Origin: Capsicum annuum
Lineage: Eukaryota > Streptophyta > Magnoliopsida > Solanales > Solanaceae
Assembly: GCF_002878395.1 (NCBI RefSeq)
Contig: NC_061112.1
Span: 38,036,562-38,100,561, forward strand
Length of the DNA: 64,000 bases
Reading direction: 5' to 3'
Positions 1-10,959 of the stretch are shown piece after piece (positions within the stretch are counted from its first letter, which is position 1; each line of letters starts with the position of its first letter). A program made the translations under genes and the position numbers. The notes beneath the pieces were generated by a model, which was not told the origin of the DNA, searched no databases, and saw nothing but the letters and a program-made list of their open reading frames with translations.

Positions 1-861
1 ACTATTGTGAGTGATATGGACTCAAAGTTCCTAAGTCTCTTTTGGAAGTCTATGTGGGGTAGGCTTAGAACGAAGTTGTTTTTCTCCACGTCTTGCCACC
101 CACAAACTGATGGCCAAACGGAGGTAGTAAATAGAACCTTAGGGTGTATTCTACGTTCTATGGTTAAAGGTAAAATGACTTCATGGGAAGATCACCTACC
201 CTTGGTGGAATTTGCATACAATCGGGTAATACATTCAAGTACGGGAATGACTCCCTTTGAGTGTGTTTATGGCATAAATGCCCTTACCCCTTTGGATCTC
301 ACTCCTTTGTTTAGTGATCTTATGAAAAGTTTAGATGGATGCAAAAGAGCCGAGGCAATGAAGAAAATGCATGAGGAGGTATGGATCAAGTTTGAAAAGA
401 AAAACCAAGAGGTTGCAAAAAGGGTGAACAAAGGTAGAAGAAAGCTTGTGCTTGAACCCGGAGATTGGGTATGGGTACACTTAAGGAAGGAGCGGTTCCC
501 GAATCAAAGGAAAGCTAAGCTTATTCCCCGGGGAGATGGACCCTTCCAAGTTCTTAAAAGGATCAACGACAATGCTTACCAAATAGATCTACCTTCGGAT
601 TATCAAGTACATTCCACTTTCAATATTTGTGATCTTTCACCCGTGGGAATTCTTGATGTTGATGAAGCCACAAGTTTAAGGACAAACCCTCTTCAAGATG
701 GAGAGGATGATGCAAGTGCTAAGTCCTCAAGAACTTTTACACGTAGCCAAGCCAAGGAATTGCAACAACTTCAATCATTGTTCATACAATTGAAGACGTG
801 TGAAGATGTAATGCATCCGACCAAAGGAGGTTACTTGCTGATTTTTGAAGAAGTGCATTGA
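1..861 (+). CDS. Ty3/gypsy polyprotein, C-terminal half of integrase (partial)
   Basis: The frame is open from the window edge and stops at 859-861. It carries the back half of an integrase core: a degenerate SDMDSKF (family norm SDRDSKF) with the second catalytic Asp, then HPQTDGQTEVVNRTLG with the catalytic Glu, then the conserved EFAYN stretch. After this comes a chromovirus-type C-terminal domain with GDWVWVHLRKERFP and GDGPFQVL motifs. The protein ends with a TRSQAKELQ-type tail. The last ~50 codons lie inside the 3' LTR, because the purine tract at about 692-707 encodes QDGEDD. The N-terminal part of pol is outside the window. No stop interrupts this piece, so the element may be fairly young. 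Exact lineage (CRM-like or another chromovirus) is inferred from the motifs only. Confidence 0.85.
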   Translation, partial: TIVSDMDSKFLSLFWKSMWGRLRTKLFFSTSCHPQTDGQTEVVNRTLGCILRSMVKGKMTSWEDHLPLVEFAYNRVIHSSTGMTPFECVYGINALTPLDLTPLFSDLMKSLDGCKRAEAMKKMHEEVWIKFEKKNQEVAKRVNKGRRKLVLEPGDWVWVHLRKERFPNQRKAKLIPRGDGPFQVLKRINDNAYQIDLPSDYQVHSTFNICDLSPVGILDVDEATSLRTNPLQDGEDDASAKSSRTFTRSQAKELQQLQSLFIQLKTCEDVMHPTKGGYLLIFEEVH

Positions 862-1415
862 AAGAACAACTCTTCTACACCTCATGGGCGTTTATTGGGA
901 GGGGTTTGGTGGACTTTTCACACTTAAAGTCCACACTCAAGAGGTGCCTCTTTTAGGGCCTCATTAAGGGCATTTGAGTCTTTATTCATCTAATAGTATA
1001 AATAGGCATTTTACTTCTCTTTTAATTAGACTTTTGATGACATTGAACCTACTTCTATATTGCAGATTTAGCTTTGTAGAGAGAGAGTAGAATCTGAAAA
1101 TTAGTCCTTGAACACTTGAAAGTTAGGGTTTTCATTTGTGTTGGATAATTGGCAAGAAAGGTGTGCTTGGGGAAGAGTGTTTCCTTTGGGTCACCTAAGA
1201 GAGTGGTTTGAATTTACATGGTGATGTGTGTTTGAAGGTTTGATGCACCTTCTAGTGCTATTCACTTGTGGAAGTAAGGGTCACTTTACTATCTTTTCAT
1301 CTTATGCAATCTTCACCTTCTCCCCCTTTCTTTGTGTGTTGTTTTCTTTAGTTGTGTTTGCTGGAAATTGTTTGTTGAACCCCAAATTTCGTGATTTCTT
1401 AGTGTTAGGCTATCA
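708..1415 (+). repeat. 3' LTR of the forward chromovirus
   Basis: It starts TGATGCAAG directly after the purine tract AGATGGAGAGGATGA and ends GGCTATCA at 1415. This matches the TG...CA layout of the paired LTRs at 56919-57586 and 60357-60996, with which it shares long stretches. A TATAAAT box sits at about 997-1003. The 5' part still codes for the polyprotein tail. Start and end are set by homology to the paired LTRs. Confidence 0.75.
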
Positions 1416-1998
1416 TAGGTGACCCAAAGGAAACACTCTTCCTCAAGCACACCTTTCTTTCCAAATTTCCCAATACAAGTGAAACCCTAACTTCAAATGT
1501 ATTCAAGGAACCAATTTCGGGTTTGAGAGCTAAAACTACAAGACTAAAGCTACAATCTAAGAATAATATCCAATTTCATCAAAGTCTAATGAAAAATAAG
1601 CCTAAGGATTCTATTTATACTTATAATATTAAAGATCAAAATACCCTTAATGAAAAGGGGCTCCTATATAGTGTAAAAAAAAAGCATAAAAAGACCATTA
1701 CACCCTTAATGAATGGATGATCATGTGGTGTTTTGATGTGGTCTTCTTCACACTTCAACATATGACTTTCCTTGAGTCTTTTTGGTCTTCACAATTATTC
1801 TTCAACAATTGGATCTCTCGGGCATCTTATCAAGGCAAGCTTCCAAGCAACCTTCCATACATGGGATTGTTTATTGTGGGCTTAAAATGGGCCCCCCCCA
1901 TGCATTCTCCTATGCCCTCAGTGTGACCACAATTGGGTTCTTCTTGTGCTGGCCTCGCAGGATGTCTTCAAAAGATAAGGTGGCCATTTGACTTGTAT
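1416..1998 (-). repeat. Inverted, truncated LTR fragment
   Basis: On the minus strand it begins TGATACAAG at 1998 and runs into sequence matching the interior of the preceding LTR: the region that ends CTTTGGGTCACCTA occurs forward at about 1150-1202 and inverted from 1416. The 5' part resembles the solo LTR at 13545 (TGATAC then TCAAATGGCCACCTTA). The 3' end of this LTR is missing. The junction at 1415/1416 places two related LTRs in opposite orientation. Confidence 0.6.
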
Positions 1999-2937
1999 CA
2001 AAGTTCTTACTTGGACCAAGAGGAACTCTATTACCTCAAGATCCTTGTTTCTAGCCAAGATACAACACAAGTATCACTCTACTTATGAGTTTTTAGATTT
2101 GGGGCTTCTCCAATGGAAGAGGGAGAAGTTCCTCAATATTACAAGTGTTTATGTCTCAATAACAACTTTGTTGTTCTTGTGTTATTTTGTTCATCTTGTT
2201 GTTGTTCCTGGATGAACAAGTGCTAATGAATCAAAATAGGCCACACACGACTTCACTAGGCTTTTAAGAATCATATTTTTAGAATAAGATGATGAATTTT
2301 TCAATAAGAACCAGCAAGTTAACAAGGTGCTAGTGAATCGAAAGAGCCCCACACGGCTTCACTAGACTTCAAGATTACAAAACACAATCTTAACAAGATT
2401 ACAAGAAGATAGTAACTTGACATGTAATAGTCAAGAGTCTAAGAACCCTAACAACAAGAGAGGACCCTAAGACTAAAGAATATGAACACTAAGTTCTTAC
2501 TTGGACCAAGAGAAACTCTATGACCTCAAGATCCTTGTTTTTAACCAAGATACAACACAAGTAGACTTGTGAGTTTTCAGATTTGGAGCTTCTCCAATGG
2601 AATAGGGGAGAAGTTCCTCAATATTACAAGTGTATATGTCTCAAAATATTATGACAGAACTAGCTGCCAAATAACCCTAATATCATCTATTTATATTACA
2701 CCATAAATAAAGAAAAAAATGACCAGATTGCCCTTGCCATGGGGTGGCCTTGGAGTGTAAGTTTATTACACTTCAAGGTTTATCTTCACACTTAAAAACA
2801 TTTAGACCATTAGGTGGATAATCACCAACTCAGACACGACCATTTGCATGAACAAGGCTTGGAGTTTTTGTAACTCTCGAGCTTGGCTACGTGTGAATGG
2901 TCGTGAAATTATTGAACAGCTTGCTGCACCCGTATCA
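1999..2937 (-). repeat. 3' LTR region of the reverse chromovirus, with an internal duplication
   Basis: On the minus strand it starts TGATACGGG at 2937, in frame inside the polyprotein tail, as in the forward element. Stretches at about 2004-2155 and 2490-2640 are near-identical direct repeats (both contain GTTCTTACTTGGACCAAGA and a later CTTCTCCAATGGAA), so part of this LTR has been duplicated. The left end is not sharply defined. It abuts the inverted LTR fragment ending at 1998. Confidence 0.5.
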
Positions 2938-3458
2938 TCTTCAACCGCATCCATAAGAGAAAGATCACACACATTGAAGGTGTTGTGCACTTGATATTCC
3001 GGTGGAAGGTCAATCTTGTAGGCGTTGTCATTGATTTTCTCAAGTACTTGGAATGGACCATCACCCCTCGGCATCAATTTGGACTTTCTTTGAGATGGAA
3101 ATCGATCCTTCCAAAGATGCACCCACACCCAATCTCCCGGTTCAAGAACGATGTTTTTTCTCCCCTTGTTGGCCCTCCTTGCAATTTCTTAGTTTTTCTT
3201 CTCAAGTCGAAGCCGCACCTTCTCATATAACTTCTTCATAGAATCTTCTTGCTTTCTTCCATCTAAGCTAATCATGAGATAACTTGGCAAAGGCATTAAA
3301 TCTAAAGGGGTAAGGGGGTTGAGGCCGTAGACACACTCAAAGGGAGTCATTCTCGTACTTGAGTGTATGACACGGTTATAGGCAAACTCAATCAATGGTA
3401 AGTGCTCCTCCCAAGAAGTCATTTTTCCCTTAACCCTGGAACGTAGCATAGCACCCAA
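2802..3458 (-). pseudogene. Reverse Ty3/gypsy integrase, C-terminal part
   Basis: Two open pieces on the minus strand (3189-3458 and 2802-3128) match the forward copy at 1-861: LRSRVKGKMTSWEEHLP, EFAYNRVIHSSTRMTPFE, WVHLWKDRFPSQRKSKL and GDGPFQVLEKINDNAYK. The frame is lost between them around 3130-3190. The piece ends with a PFTRSQARELQ tail that lies inside the LTR. It is the 3' end of the pol pseudogene that continues to 6265. Confidence 0.8.
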
Positions 3459-3987
3459 AGTCCTATTTACTACTTCCTTTTGGCCATCGATTTGTGGGTG
3501 TCAAGACGTAGAGAACAACTACTTGGTACCAATCCTACCCCACATGGACTTCCAAAAGTGACTTAGGAACTTAAGAGTCCCTATCACTCACAATGGTCCT
3601 TGAAACACCGAGCAATTTGACAACATTATCAATAAACAAAGAGGCCACGCTAGGTGCATCGGCACATTTAAGGTAAGGAGTAAAGTGTGCCATCATAGAA
3701 AACCGATCGACTATAAAAAAGATACTATCTCGGCCTCGTCTAGTCCTTGGTAGTCCCAACATGAAATCCATAGATATATCAAGCCAAGAATATAGAGGGG
3801 TGGGAAGTGGGGTGTACAACCCGTGGAGTAGGAGCCTAGATTTGGATCCTTTGCGTTCTATACATTGGCCGTAAATCCTAACCACGTCCTTATGCATTCT
3901 TGGCCAATAGAATTGCTCCTCCAATATTTCGAGGGTCTTTTCGACCCCAAAATGACCCATTAGACCGCCATCATGTGTTTTCTTCAC
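3459..3987 (-). pseudogene. Reverse Ty3/gypsy integrase, zinc-binding domain and catalytic core
   Basis: The minus-strand frame at 3571-3987 starts in the HHCC domain (THDGGLMGHFG with both His), but the CxxC part reads CIERKG, so one Cys is lost. The core follows with MDFMLGLPRTRRGRD (first catalytic Asp) and VSDRDS (second). The catalytic Glu segment, QKEVVNRTLG, lies in another frame at about 3440-3500. Integrase would insert the cDNA, but this copy cannot make a functional one. Confidence 0.8.
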
Positions 3988-4023
3988 AAATAACTCTCTC
4001 CAAGAGCTAGAGGGTACACACAG

Positions 4024-4636
4024 TCATCTAACTTTAAATAAGTAACCATCAAACTTGGCATAGGGATTTGAACCCCTAGCCAGATCCCACTTATCCCTAC
4101 CTAATTCTTCGCATTCCCTAATGATAGGAGCAAAGTGAGGGTCCTCAGGATATAATCCTCTTAAATTCTCAAAACCCATCAATTTTAATGACAAAGTAGT
4201 CACAAGAACATGTTTTCTAGACAAAGCATCGGCTACTACATTGTCCTTACCCTTCTTGTATTGAATAACATAAGAGAAGGTCTCAAGAAACTCAATCCAT
4301 TAAGCATGCCATTTTGTTAGGCTTGTCTTGTGCCTGAACATGCTTTAAGGATTCGTGTTCCATTCGGATCACGAACTCCTTAGGCCATAAATAGTGTTGC
4401 CAAGTGGCCAAGGCTTTAATCTAGGCATACAACTCTAAATCATACGTGGAGTAGTTTAGAGTTGCTCCTTTGAGCTTTTTGCTAAAGTAAGTAATGGGTT
4501 TTAAATCTTCCATCAAAACCGCCCCTATGCCTACTTTACTCGCATCACACTCGACTTCGAATGTCTTATCAAAGTTGGGCAATTGTAATAAAGGCACGAA
4601 GATGAGCTTAGCTTTCAAAGCTTCAAATGCCTTAGC
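4024..4636 (-). pseudogene. Reverse Ty3/gypsy RNase H and linker
   Basis: A minus-strand frame at 4421-4618 reads [17 protein letters not shown] and [22 protein letters not shown], the first two RNase H motifs, with the catalytic Asp in CDAS and Glu in DLEL. The frame then breaks; another piece at 4024-4224 is the tether between RNase H and integrase. Several shifts and stops lie in between. Confidence 0.75.
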
Positions 4637-5826
4637 TTGCTCGTCACCCTACTTAAAGGGTTGATCTTTCTGAATGACCTCGGTCAAGTGGGCAGCTATG
4701 GTGTTAAATCCTTTGACAGACCTTCTATAAAAACTAGCCAACCCATTGAAGCTTTTACTTCTCCAACGGTTTATGGGATTGGCCAATTTTTTATAGCATT
4801 TATCTTGGATTCATCCACTTCAACCCCTCTTGAACTAACAACAAAACCCAAGAAAACAACTTCATTAACACCAAAGGAGCATTTTTCCCAATTTGGATAC
4901 AATTTTTCCTTTCTAAGGACATCAAACACTCATTGTAAATGCATCACATGCTCATCTAAAGACTTGCTATAAACCAAGACATCATCAAAGTAGGCAACAA
5001 TAAACTTTCCAATAAATGGCTTCATCACATGATTCATTAGCCTCATAAAAGTACTTGGAGCGTTTGTTAGGCCGAATGGCATAACCATCTATTCATAGAG
5101 ACCAAACTTGGTCTTGAAGGAGGTTTTCCATTCATCACCGGGTTACATTCTTATTTGGTGATAGCCGTTCCTTAAATCAATCTTGGAAAATAAATACGAA
5201 CCATTCAATTCATTAAGCATGTCATCTAACCTAGGGATAGGGTGATGATATTTTATCCTAATCTTATTGATGGCTCGGCAGTCCACACACATACGCCACA
5301 TTCCGTCTTTCTTAGGCACTAGTAGCACCGGAACTACGCACGGACTCATGCTTTTCTTGATATACCCTTTGTTGAGGAGTTCCTCAACTTGACATTTCAA
5401 TTCCCTAGTGTCCGTAGGGTTGCTTCTATAAGCCGTCTTGTTTGGCAATTGTGAGCCCGGCACAAAGTCAATTTGGTTCTCAATTCTTTGAAGCGAGGGC
5501 AATCTTTGTGGAAGTTCTTTGGGAAATACATCTTCATAATCTTGCAACACACAAGAAATCAAAGGAGAAATGGAAGAATTAGTGGGGTTAGTGTTAAAAC
5601 AATGAGCTAAAAGTAACATAGGCGTGTCCTCATCATGATCCATGAAGAGTTCCTTCTTTCTAACCAACATCACCATGTTTTCTTTCCCTTTTGATGTTGA
5701 GGCAGCCTCGGAAACCCCTACTTCCCCACCTATGGGTTCCCCTCTTTTTTCTTCCTTTTCAGATTTCTTTCCCTCTTTCTTCAATTCTCTCATCTTTTGA
5801 TGCCACTTATTTACTTGGGAAGGCAA
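4637..5826 (-). pseudogene. Reverse Ty3/gypsy reverse transcriptase
   Basis: The minus-strand frame 5143-5826 carries the entry region of RT: LNKGYIKKSMSPC, PVLLVPKKDGMWRMC, INKIRIKYHHPIPRLDD, LFSKIDLRNGYHQIR. The frame is lost at about 5142. The polymerase box [10 protein letters not shown] is still readable on the minus strand near 4965-4992, so the catalytic Asp pair survives in sequence, though out of frame with the rest. Upstream of RT is a Lys/Glu-rich linker of about 60 residues. Confidence 0.85.
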
Positions 5827-6265
5827 AAAAGGATGAAGTGTAACCTTTCGGCCATTATTCTCAAGTGTATATCAATTGGACCTCCCATCGTGTTTGGTAG
5901 ACCTATCATATTGCCAGGTTTACCTAACAATAAGTGACACACTTGCATCGGTATCACGTCACAAAGCACTTCATCGTAGTAGTTTCCCACCTTAAACCGT
6001 ATCACGCATTGCCTTGTGACCTTCAATTCACCATATTCATTCAACCATTGCAACTTGTATGGACTAGTGTGCGGTGTAGTTTCCAACTTTAAGAAGTTTA
6101 CCATAACAACACTAATAATATTTTCACACCACTATCGATCACCAAAGTGCACACACTCCCCTTTACAAGACATTTAGTATGGAATAGATTTTCCCTTTGA
6201 CTCGGGTCATATATTTCCTTACTAATCATAACACGCCTAACTACAAAGTTTGGAACCACACACTC
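5811..6265 (-). pseudogene. Reverse Ty3/gypsy aspartic protease, cut by an insertion
   Basis: Minus-strand frames carry CTLVIDSG (protease active site, DSG at about 6128-6136), then after a shift GDYVLC-like text ending with PLLLGKP and a FILFCLPK end that leads into RT. Host coding sequence stops at 6265/6266, where the forward LTR beginning TGATACAAGAATAATGG starts. The upstream gag part of this reverse element is not found elsewhere in the window with confidence. Confidence 0.7.
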
Positions 6266-7067
6266 TGATACAAGAATAATGGCCGCCTTAGCTTGGATGA
6301 CATCATTCAAAGTCACTATGTGAAGAATCAAGCTTTGGTCGCATAGAGGGCGTGGGATCATACTTGGAGGGGACGTTTTTAGCCTATCATTGATCAAACC
6401 CAAGTGTGAAAGATTTCTTGGAGCCTTGAAAACTTAAGGACTCTCGGGTTTGGACCACCTTTGTTGGTTCATGGTTTTGGTTCCCTTTACTAAGGGCATT
6501 TTGGTCACTTAGCTTTAAGGGCATAGTATAAGTAGTGCATTTTAGGTCTTTTCTCTTTAGTTTATGAAAGATGAAATATTGAAACACTTAAAATCCTCTC
6601 TCTTGAGAGTAGTCCAACTTAGTGTAGTTCTAGTATAGGGCTTGGAAAAGCTAACATTGTTCTTTGCTTGGAAACGGTGGATCTTGAGGTGAGTTGATTC
6701 CCTTAGCGGTCACCGTAAGAGTGTGGTTTTGATTATTACATTCATTTGGGATTTTTGAGTTCAATACACTCTTAGTTCTTAATCTTGTAATAATCTTGGT
6801 CTCACTATCTATCCGTTACTTTTGTTGTTGTTATCTTGTGTAGTGGACTATTTTGGGTCATTTATTAAACCCGAAACTTGTGTTATTGTTGTTGATATTG
6901 TTCAACACATTTTATAGTTATTTTGGTGTTAAAATACACCCTTGTATCTTGTATTCTTGTTGTTGGTAGCTTATCCGAGTGTGGTCTCCATCTTGGTCCT
7001 TGAATCCTTTAGATTAGTGGACTGATTTGGAGTGTGATTTCATGTTTCCATTGTCATTCCCATTACA
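6266..7067 (+). repeat. Forward 5' LTR, inserted in the reverse chromovirus
   Basis: It starts TGATACAAGAATAATGG and ends CCATTACA, followed at once by the primer site. It aligns along its length with the solo LTR at 13545-14450 (shared GGCCGCCTTAGCTT-like start, CTCTCTCTTGAGAGTAG, GCTTGGAAACG, CTTGAGGTGAGTTGATTCCC). The 5 bp before it are CACTC. No matching 3' LTR with this flank is visible, so the insertion has been rearranged. Confidence 0.7.
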
Positions 7068-7085
7068 TTTGGTATCAAAGCATGG
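7068..7085 (+). other. Primer-binding site, initiator Met-tRNA type
   Basis: TTTGGTATCAAAGCATGG directly follows the LTR end. It matches the plant initiator Met-tRNA primer site (consensus TGGTATCAGAGC) with one change at the G/A position. Confidence 0.8.
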
Positions 7086-8207
7086 CTTGATTTTGTTCCC
7101 ACAAGATCAATCTTAGGCTTGCTTGCTTGAAAATTCAAAAAAAAAAAATTAAAATCTAAAAATTCCAGAAAAAGAACAATCTGTCCATTTTTTGTTCTTG
7201 GCCAAAAATTATGTTTTTTGTTGTGTCTTGACTGAGATTTTTACTTACATTTGTTGTCTAAGTTTTAGTTTTGTTCCTCTCTAACACATTGATTCTACAT
7301 CTTGATTTGGGCTTGTATTTTGATGTTGTTGTGAACATAAGTTTGGCCCATTGTTGTTGAACATTATTGTGGTAGACATTGTTGTTGAGAAACTTGATTG
7401 GCCATGTGTTTGGTTGTTGTTGAAAGGAGTGTTGTTGTTGTTGTTCTTTGTGAATATTGTTGTTGTGGATTGGAGTTGGCCGTTGGAATTGTTGTTGTTC
7501 TTGAAGATTATTGTTATTGTTCTTGGTGTGGTTGTTGTTGTTCTTTAAGTTCTTCACCTTCTTTCATAAAGTGAATGATAGATCCTAAAAGGTGACGGAA
7601 AGAGGTGTAAGTAATTGTTAGTCTTGAAAGACCCCCAACCACCAAAAGATTTTGCATCACTTCTAAACCACTTTCCCATGAAACAAGGGTCACTTTTCCT
7701 TGAAACAAGGGTCCATGTTTTAAGGAAAAGTACTACAAAAGTCAAGTCTTGAAATTTGAAACTTGAAAAAAGGCTCCAAGACTTGTTCTTCCCTCCTTAA
7801 AACAAATTCTACCAATCCGAATTAAAATTGGTCAAGACTTGGGCTTTGGAAAATAAAAATTGTAGAAACCGCAATCAATACATGGCTGCCACATCATAAA
7901 GTTACTGTTCATGCATCAAATTTTGGCTCAAATTTTAGATTATTAGTTTCACTTTATTGTTTCCTTAGTTTTCTGTCTTGATTCTAGAATTAATTAACAA
8001 CTAGTAATCGCCTACTTAGTTGTAGATTAATTGTTGAATCCGTTCCTTTCGTGTTTTCGTTATTTGTGTGTTTTTTCTCATTTTTAACTCGTAGTAACTT
8101 CTTTGTTTCAAGTTCGTAAGTAAATTTTGTTTTTGTGTCTTGAGTCGATCAAACAAGAATCTATTCCGGCTGCCAAGTTGAATTGACATCCTATTGACTA
8201 CCGGAGT
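7086..8207 (+). mobile_element. Untranslated leader of a short-LTR element
   Basis: No credible gene. It is rich in GTT/TTG runs, which make long but meaningless frames on both strands. It shares with the other leaders the start (GATCAATCTTAGGCTTGC, then CTGTCCATTTTTTGTTCTTGG) and the block at 7864-7940 (GGCTGCCACATCAT...TTACTGTTCATG). It breaks off at 8207, where a reverse LTR begins. Confidence 0.65.
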
Positions 8208-8953
8208 TGATACAAGAATGACCAAGAACACAAGAAAACATACACCGAAATCAGTCCACAAGTTCAAAGGAACTGAGGCCTATCTTGGTGACCACTCTTG
8301 GATTCAAGAACAACAAGAAACAACAAGATAATGAGGTGTTTTGACACTAAAACAGCAACAAAACATGAAGAACAAGTTGAACACAAAGTCATAAGATTCA
8401 GATTCAACAACAAGAAGAAGAACACAAGATTACAACACAAACTCTAAACAAGATTACAATAAAAGTAAAAAGGATAGATAGATATACCACATGAAGGAAT
8501 AATATTAAGAACCCAAGAATGAACAATCTTGGACCCTTAAGGCTACCCACAATAATAAGCCTATCTCTTACAAAGATACAAGTTCAGATTCCACCTCCCA
8601 AGCATCAATGTTTCCAAGCAAATGCAACATACAAGTGATTCCACCCTTGTATAGTGCCCTAGTTTCGGTTTGGTCACTCCTCCATCTAGAGAGAGCTTGT
8701 TACAAGTGTTCTACTCCCACAAATATCATCAAAAATCTGCTGAATGGAACCCTAACATGTTTCTTAAATAGCAATTACAAAATGGAAGTTAAAATGACCA
8801 AAAGGCCCTTTAATGAAGAGGCTCCCATCTAGTGTATGTAGTGGGCTTTTTTGGTGTGAAATTAAGTCCTCTTTTGCACTTCAATTACACATACCAAGTC
8901 TCGGGACCAACACGCACCCTTGTAAGCCCATATCCATGATTATTCCCGTATCA
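8208..8953 (-). repeat. 3' LTR of a reverse pol-less element
   Basis: On the plus strand it starts TGATACAAGAATGACC and ends CCCGTATCA, giving TG...CA ends in either direction. The minus-strand purine tract lies just outside at 8954-8970 (reverse complement of TCCTCTCCATCTTGAG). Its first ~235 bp match the truncated partner at 10960-11194 closely. Confidence 0.75.
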
Positions 8954-10943
8954 TCCTCTCCATCTTGAGAGGAATTTGCCCACAAATTCACGGATTCACC
9001 TCGTTCACTTAATCACTTCAAAAGAAACCATTCAAAACAGCCCGCAAAACATGAGAAGGCACAAAATAGTCCGCAAAGAACATGAGGAATCCGAGAGCTC
9101 ATTAACACAAGTCTTGGCCAACTTTTTCATGTTGAACCTCGGCTTCCTCTCCATCTTGAGCCTTGTCTTCATCCTCATCCGAAACACATAGTGAAAGACA
9201 AAAGAAACACTAAACACATCCCACCTCTTTTCTTGGTAGTGGGTTCCTTGTGGTTCCCTACGTCTTCCCCTCAACTTCTCTTCCATCATACATGCATCAT
9301 TGTAGACTCCATATACTTCATGTCCCTTTCTTTGCTTCTCCTCTACATGGACATATCAATTTTGGTAAAGTGAAGCTTTGGTCTAGAGGGTTGGTTTAGT
9401 GAAGCGGAGCTTTGGTTTTGGAGCTTGGACGGAAGGAATTTGAATTGGTGAAAGTTGATGCCTTTGGTTAAGTAGATCTTAGATGGGAGGGTTCAATTTT
9501 AGTGTAGGCATTTGGCGTCCAAGTCCTTGTTGGACTTGATTGAATTGTGGGGAAATGGGCCTAGTTATGTCTTGGTTTTGAGGGCTATTTGGAGCTTGGC
9601 TTGCGGCATTAGGTGATGATCTTGGAGGATTGGTCATTGGAAGTAAAGTGTTGAGAGTAAAAGCACGAGAGTTCATTCGAATCTCTATTCGATCCAACCT
9701 CTCACTCATAGTTACCACATACGAGCCAATTTTTTCAAGACCCGCATTCGCCCTAGCAAGGTCTCGGGACATAGCATTAAGGAGGGCCAAAATGGTGTCC
9801 ATTATGGAAAAGGAGATACCTACAAAAACAGAAAACACATTAGTTGTACAAAAACATCCCCAGTCTCTCTTTTTATTACTTGACTCTCGGATCCTCACAC
9901 TCAATCTCACAAGTGTTGCAAGCTTGCTTGTACTCCGAGTGGTGTTGAGAGGTGAATCCAATGTTGAAAAGGACTCAAGGAGTAAGGAAAACACAAGGAT
10001 GTATTAAATGACTAGAAATAATTACGACTCACAAAGAAAAGTTAACACGAAGAACGGGTTCAAAACTAATTTACAATCTAGTACTAGCTTGTAAGTTAGT
10101 AATGGAATCAATAAAGGAAACTAAAGAAACAATAAAATAAAACTAAGAAATCTAAAGTTTGAGCTTAAAATATGTTGCGTGAACAGTAATAGTGATGATG
10201 TGGCATCCCACTATAGGTCACGGTTTTGGCGCCATTTTTCACCAATTTAAAGTCTTGATCACTTTACAAATTGAAAAGGTGAACCTTGGTTAATGGAGGG
10301 AAGACTACAAGTCATGGAACTCTTTTTCAATTTCAAATCTCAAGATTCAAAAAGTCCTTGACTAGACTTTTACATCCTTTAAAACATGGACCCTTATTTT
10401 ATGGAGAATGGTTGAGATATGATGAAAAGTCTTTGGTGGTTGGGGTTTTGCAAGACAAACAAATTTCTACACCTTTTCTTTCACCCTTTTGGATCAAATA
10501 AACACTTTCTTTTTAACAAGGTATGAAGGTGTGAAGAACTTTAATAACACAACCACAACAAGGACAACGAACAATAATCTCCCAAGAACATCAACAAGTT
10601 CCACACATCCAATAGCCAACCCGCCACAATAAACCACCAAATTTTTGCCTACATTTTTGTTCACAACACAATTTTAACAAGTTTAAGCGCAAATATAGAT
10701 CTATACACCTTTTAATGTTAGTGAATCACGAAACTAACACAAGAAACAACAATACACGCCAAAGGACTACTAGATATAGACACTACAAGCAACCTAGGCC
10801 AAGATGAACAACAAGAACAACACTTTCCAACCAAGAACAACTCAAGAACATAAAATCTGTGTTTCTGGAAATTTTCAGTTTTTTTTTTTTGTAGTTTTCA
10901 AGTCTCAAGCCAAAGATTGATCTTGTTAGAAAAAAATCAAAGA
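8954..10943 (-). mobile_element. Internal region of the reverse pol-less element
   Basis: About 2.0 kb between the two reverse LTRs, too short for pol, and no RT, RNase H or integrase motif is visible. It holds one gag-like frame (9479-9802), a broken Arg/Lys-rich frame near 9032-9289, and a leader from 9803 to 10943. The leader block seen in other elements is present inverted near 10170-10230 (GTGAACAGTAAT, GATGTGGCATCC). Transposition would have needed proteins from a related element. Confidence 0.6.
9479..9802 (-). CDS. Gag-like N-terminal protein of the pol-less element
   Basis: From an ATG at 9802 the minus strand codes about 107 residues beginning MDTILALLNAMSRDLARA, a hydrophilic helix-rich stretch with a LEKIGSYVV...SERLDRIEIRM heptad-like pattern, then a Pro/Asn/Gln-rich tail (PPRSSPNAAS, NSPQNQDI). 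I chose 9802 because it sits where the other elements place their first ATG after the leader, although the frame stays open upstream. No zinc knuckle is visible. Role is inferred from position. Confidence 0.45.
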   Translation of the reverse strand: MDTILALLNAMSRDLARANAGLEKIGSYVVTMSERLDRIEIRMNSRAFTLNTLLPMTNPPRSSPNAASQAPNSPQNQDITRPISPQFNQVQQGLGRQMPTLKLNPPI

Positions 10944-10959
10944 TGGCTCTGATACCAAA
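10944..10959 (-). other. Primer-binding site of the reverse element
   Basis: Plus-strand TGGCTCTGATACCAAA is the reverse complement of TTTGGTATCAGAGCCA, a full match to the initiator Met-tRNA primer site. It touches the LTR edge at 10960. Confidence 0.85.

Noticed and set aside
7258..7557. Asn/Gln-rich and Val/Leu-rich frames in the leader
   Set aside because: They arise from GTT/TTG runs in an untranslated leader and are not conserved between leaders.
9032..9289. Arg/Lys-rich 85-codon frame as a separate gene
   Set aside because: It is a piece of the reverse element's broken internal ORF with no recognised domain and no independent start context.
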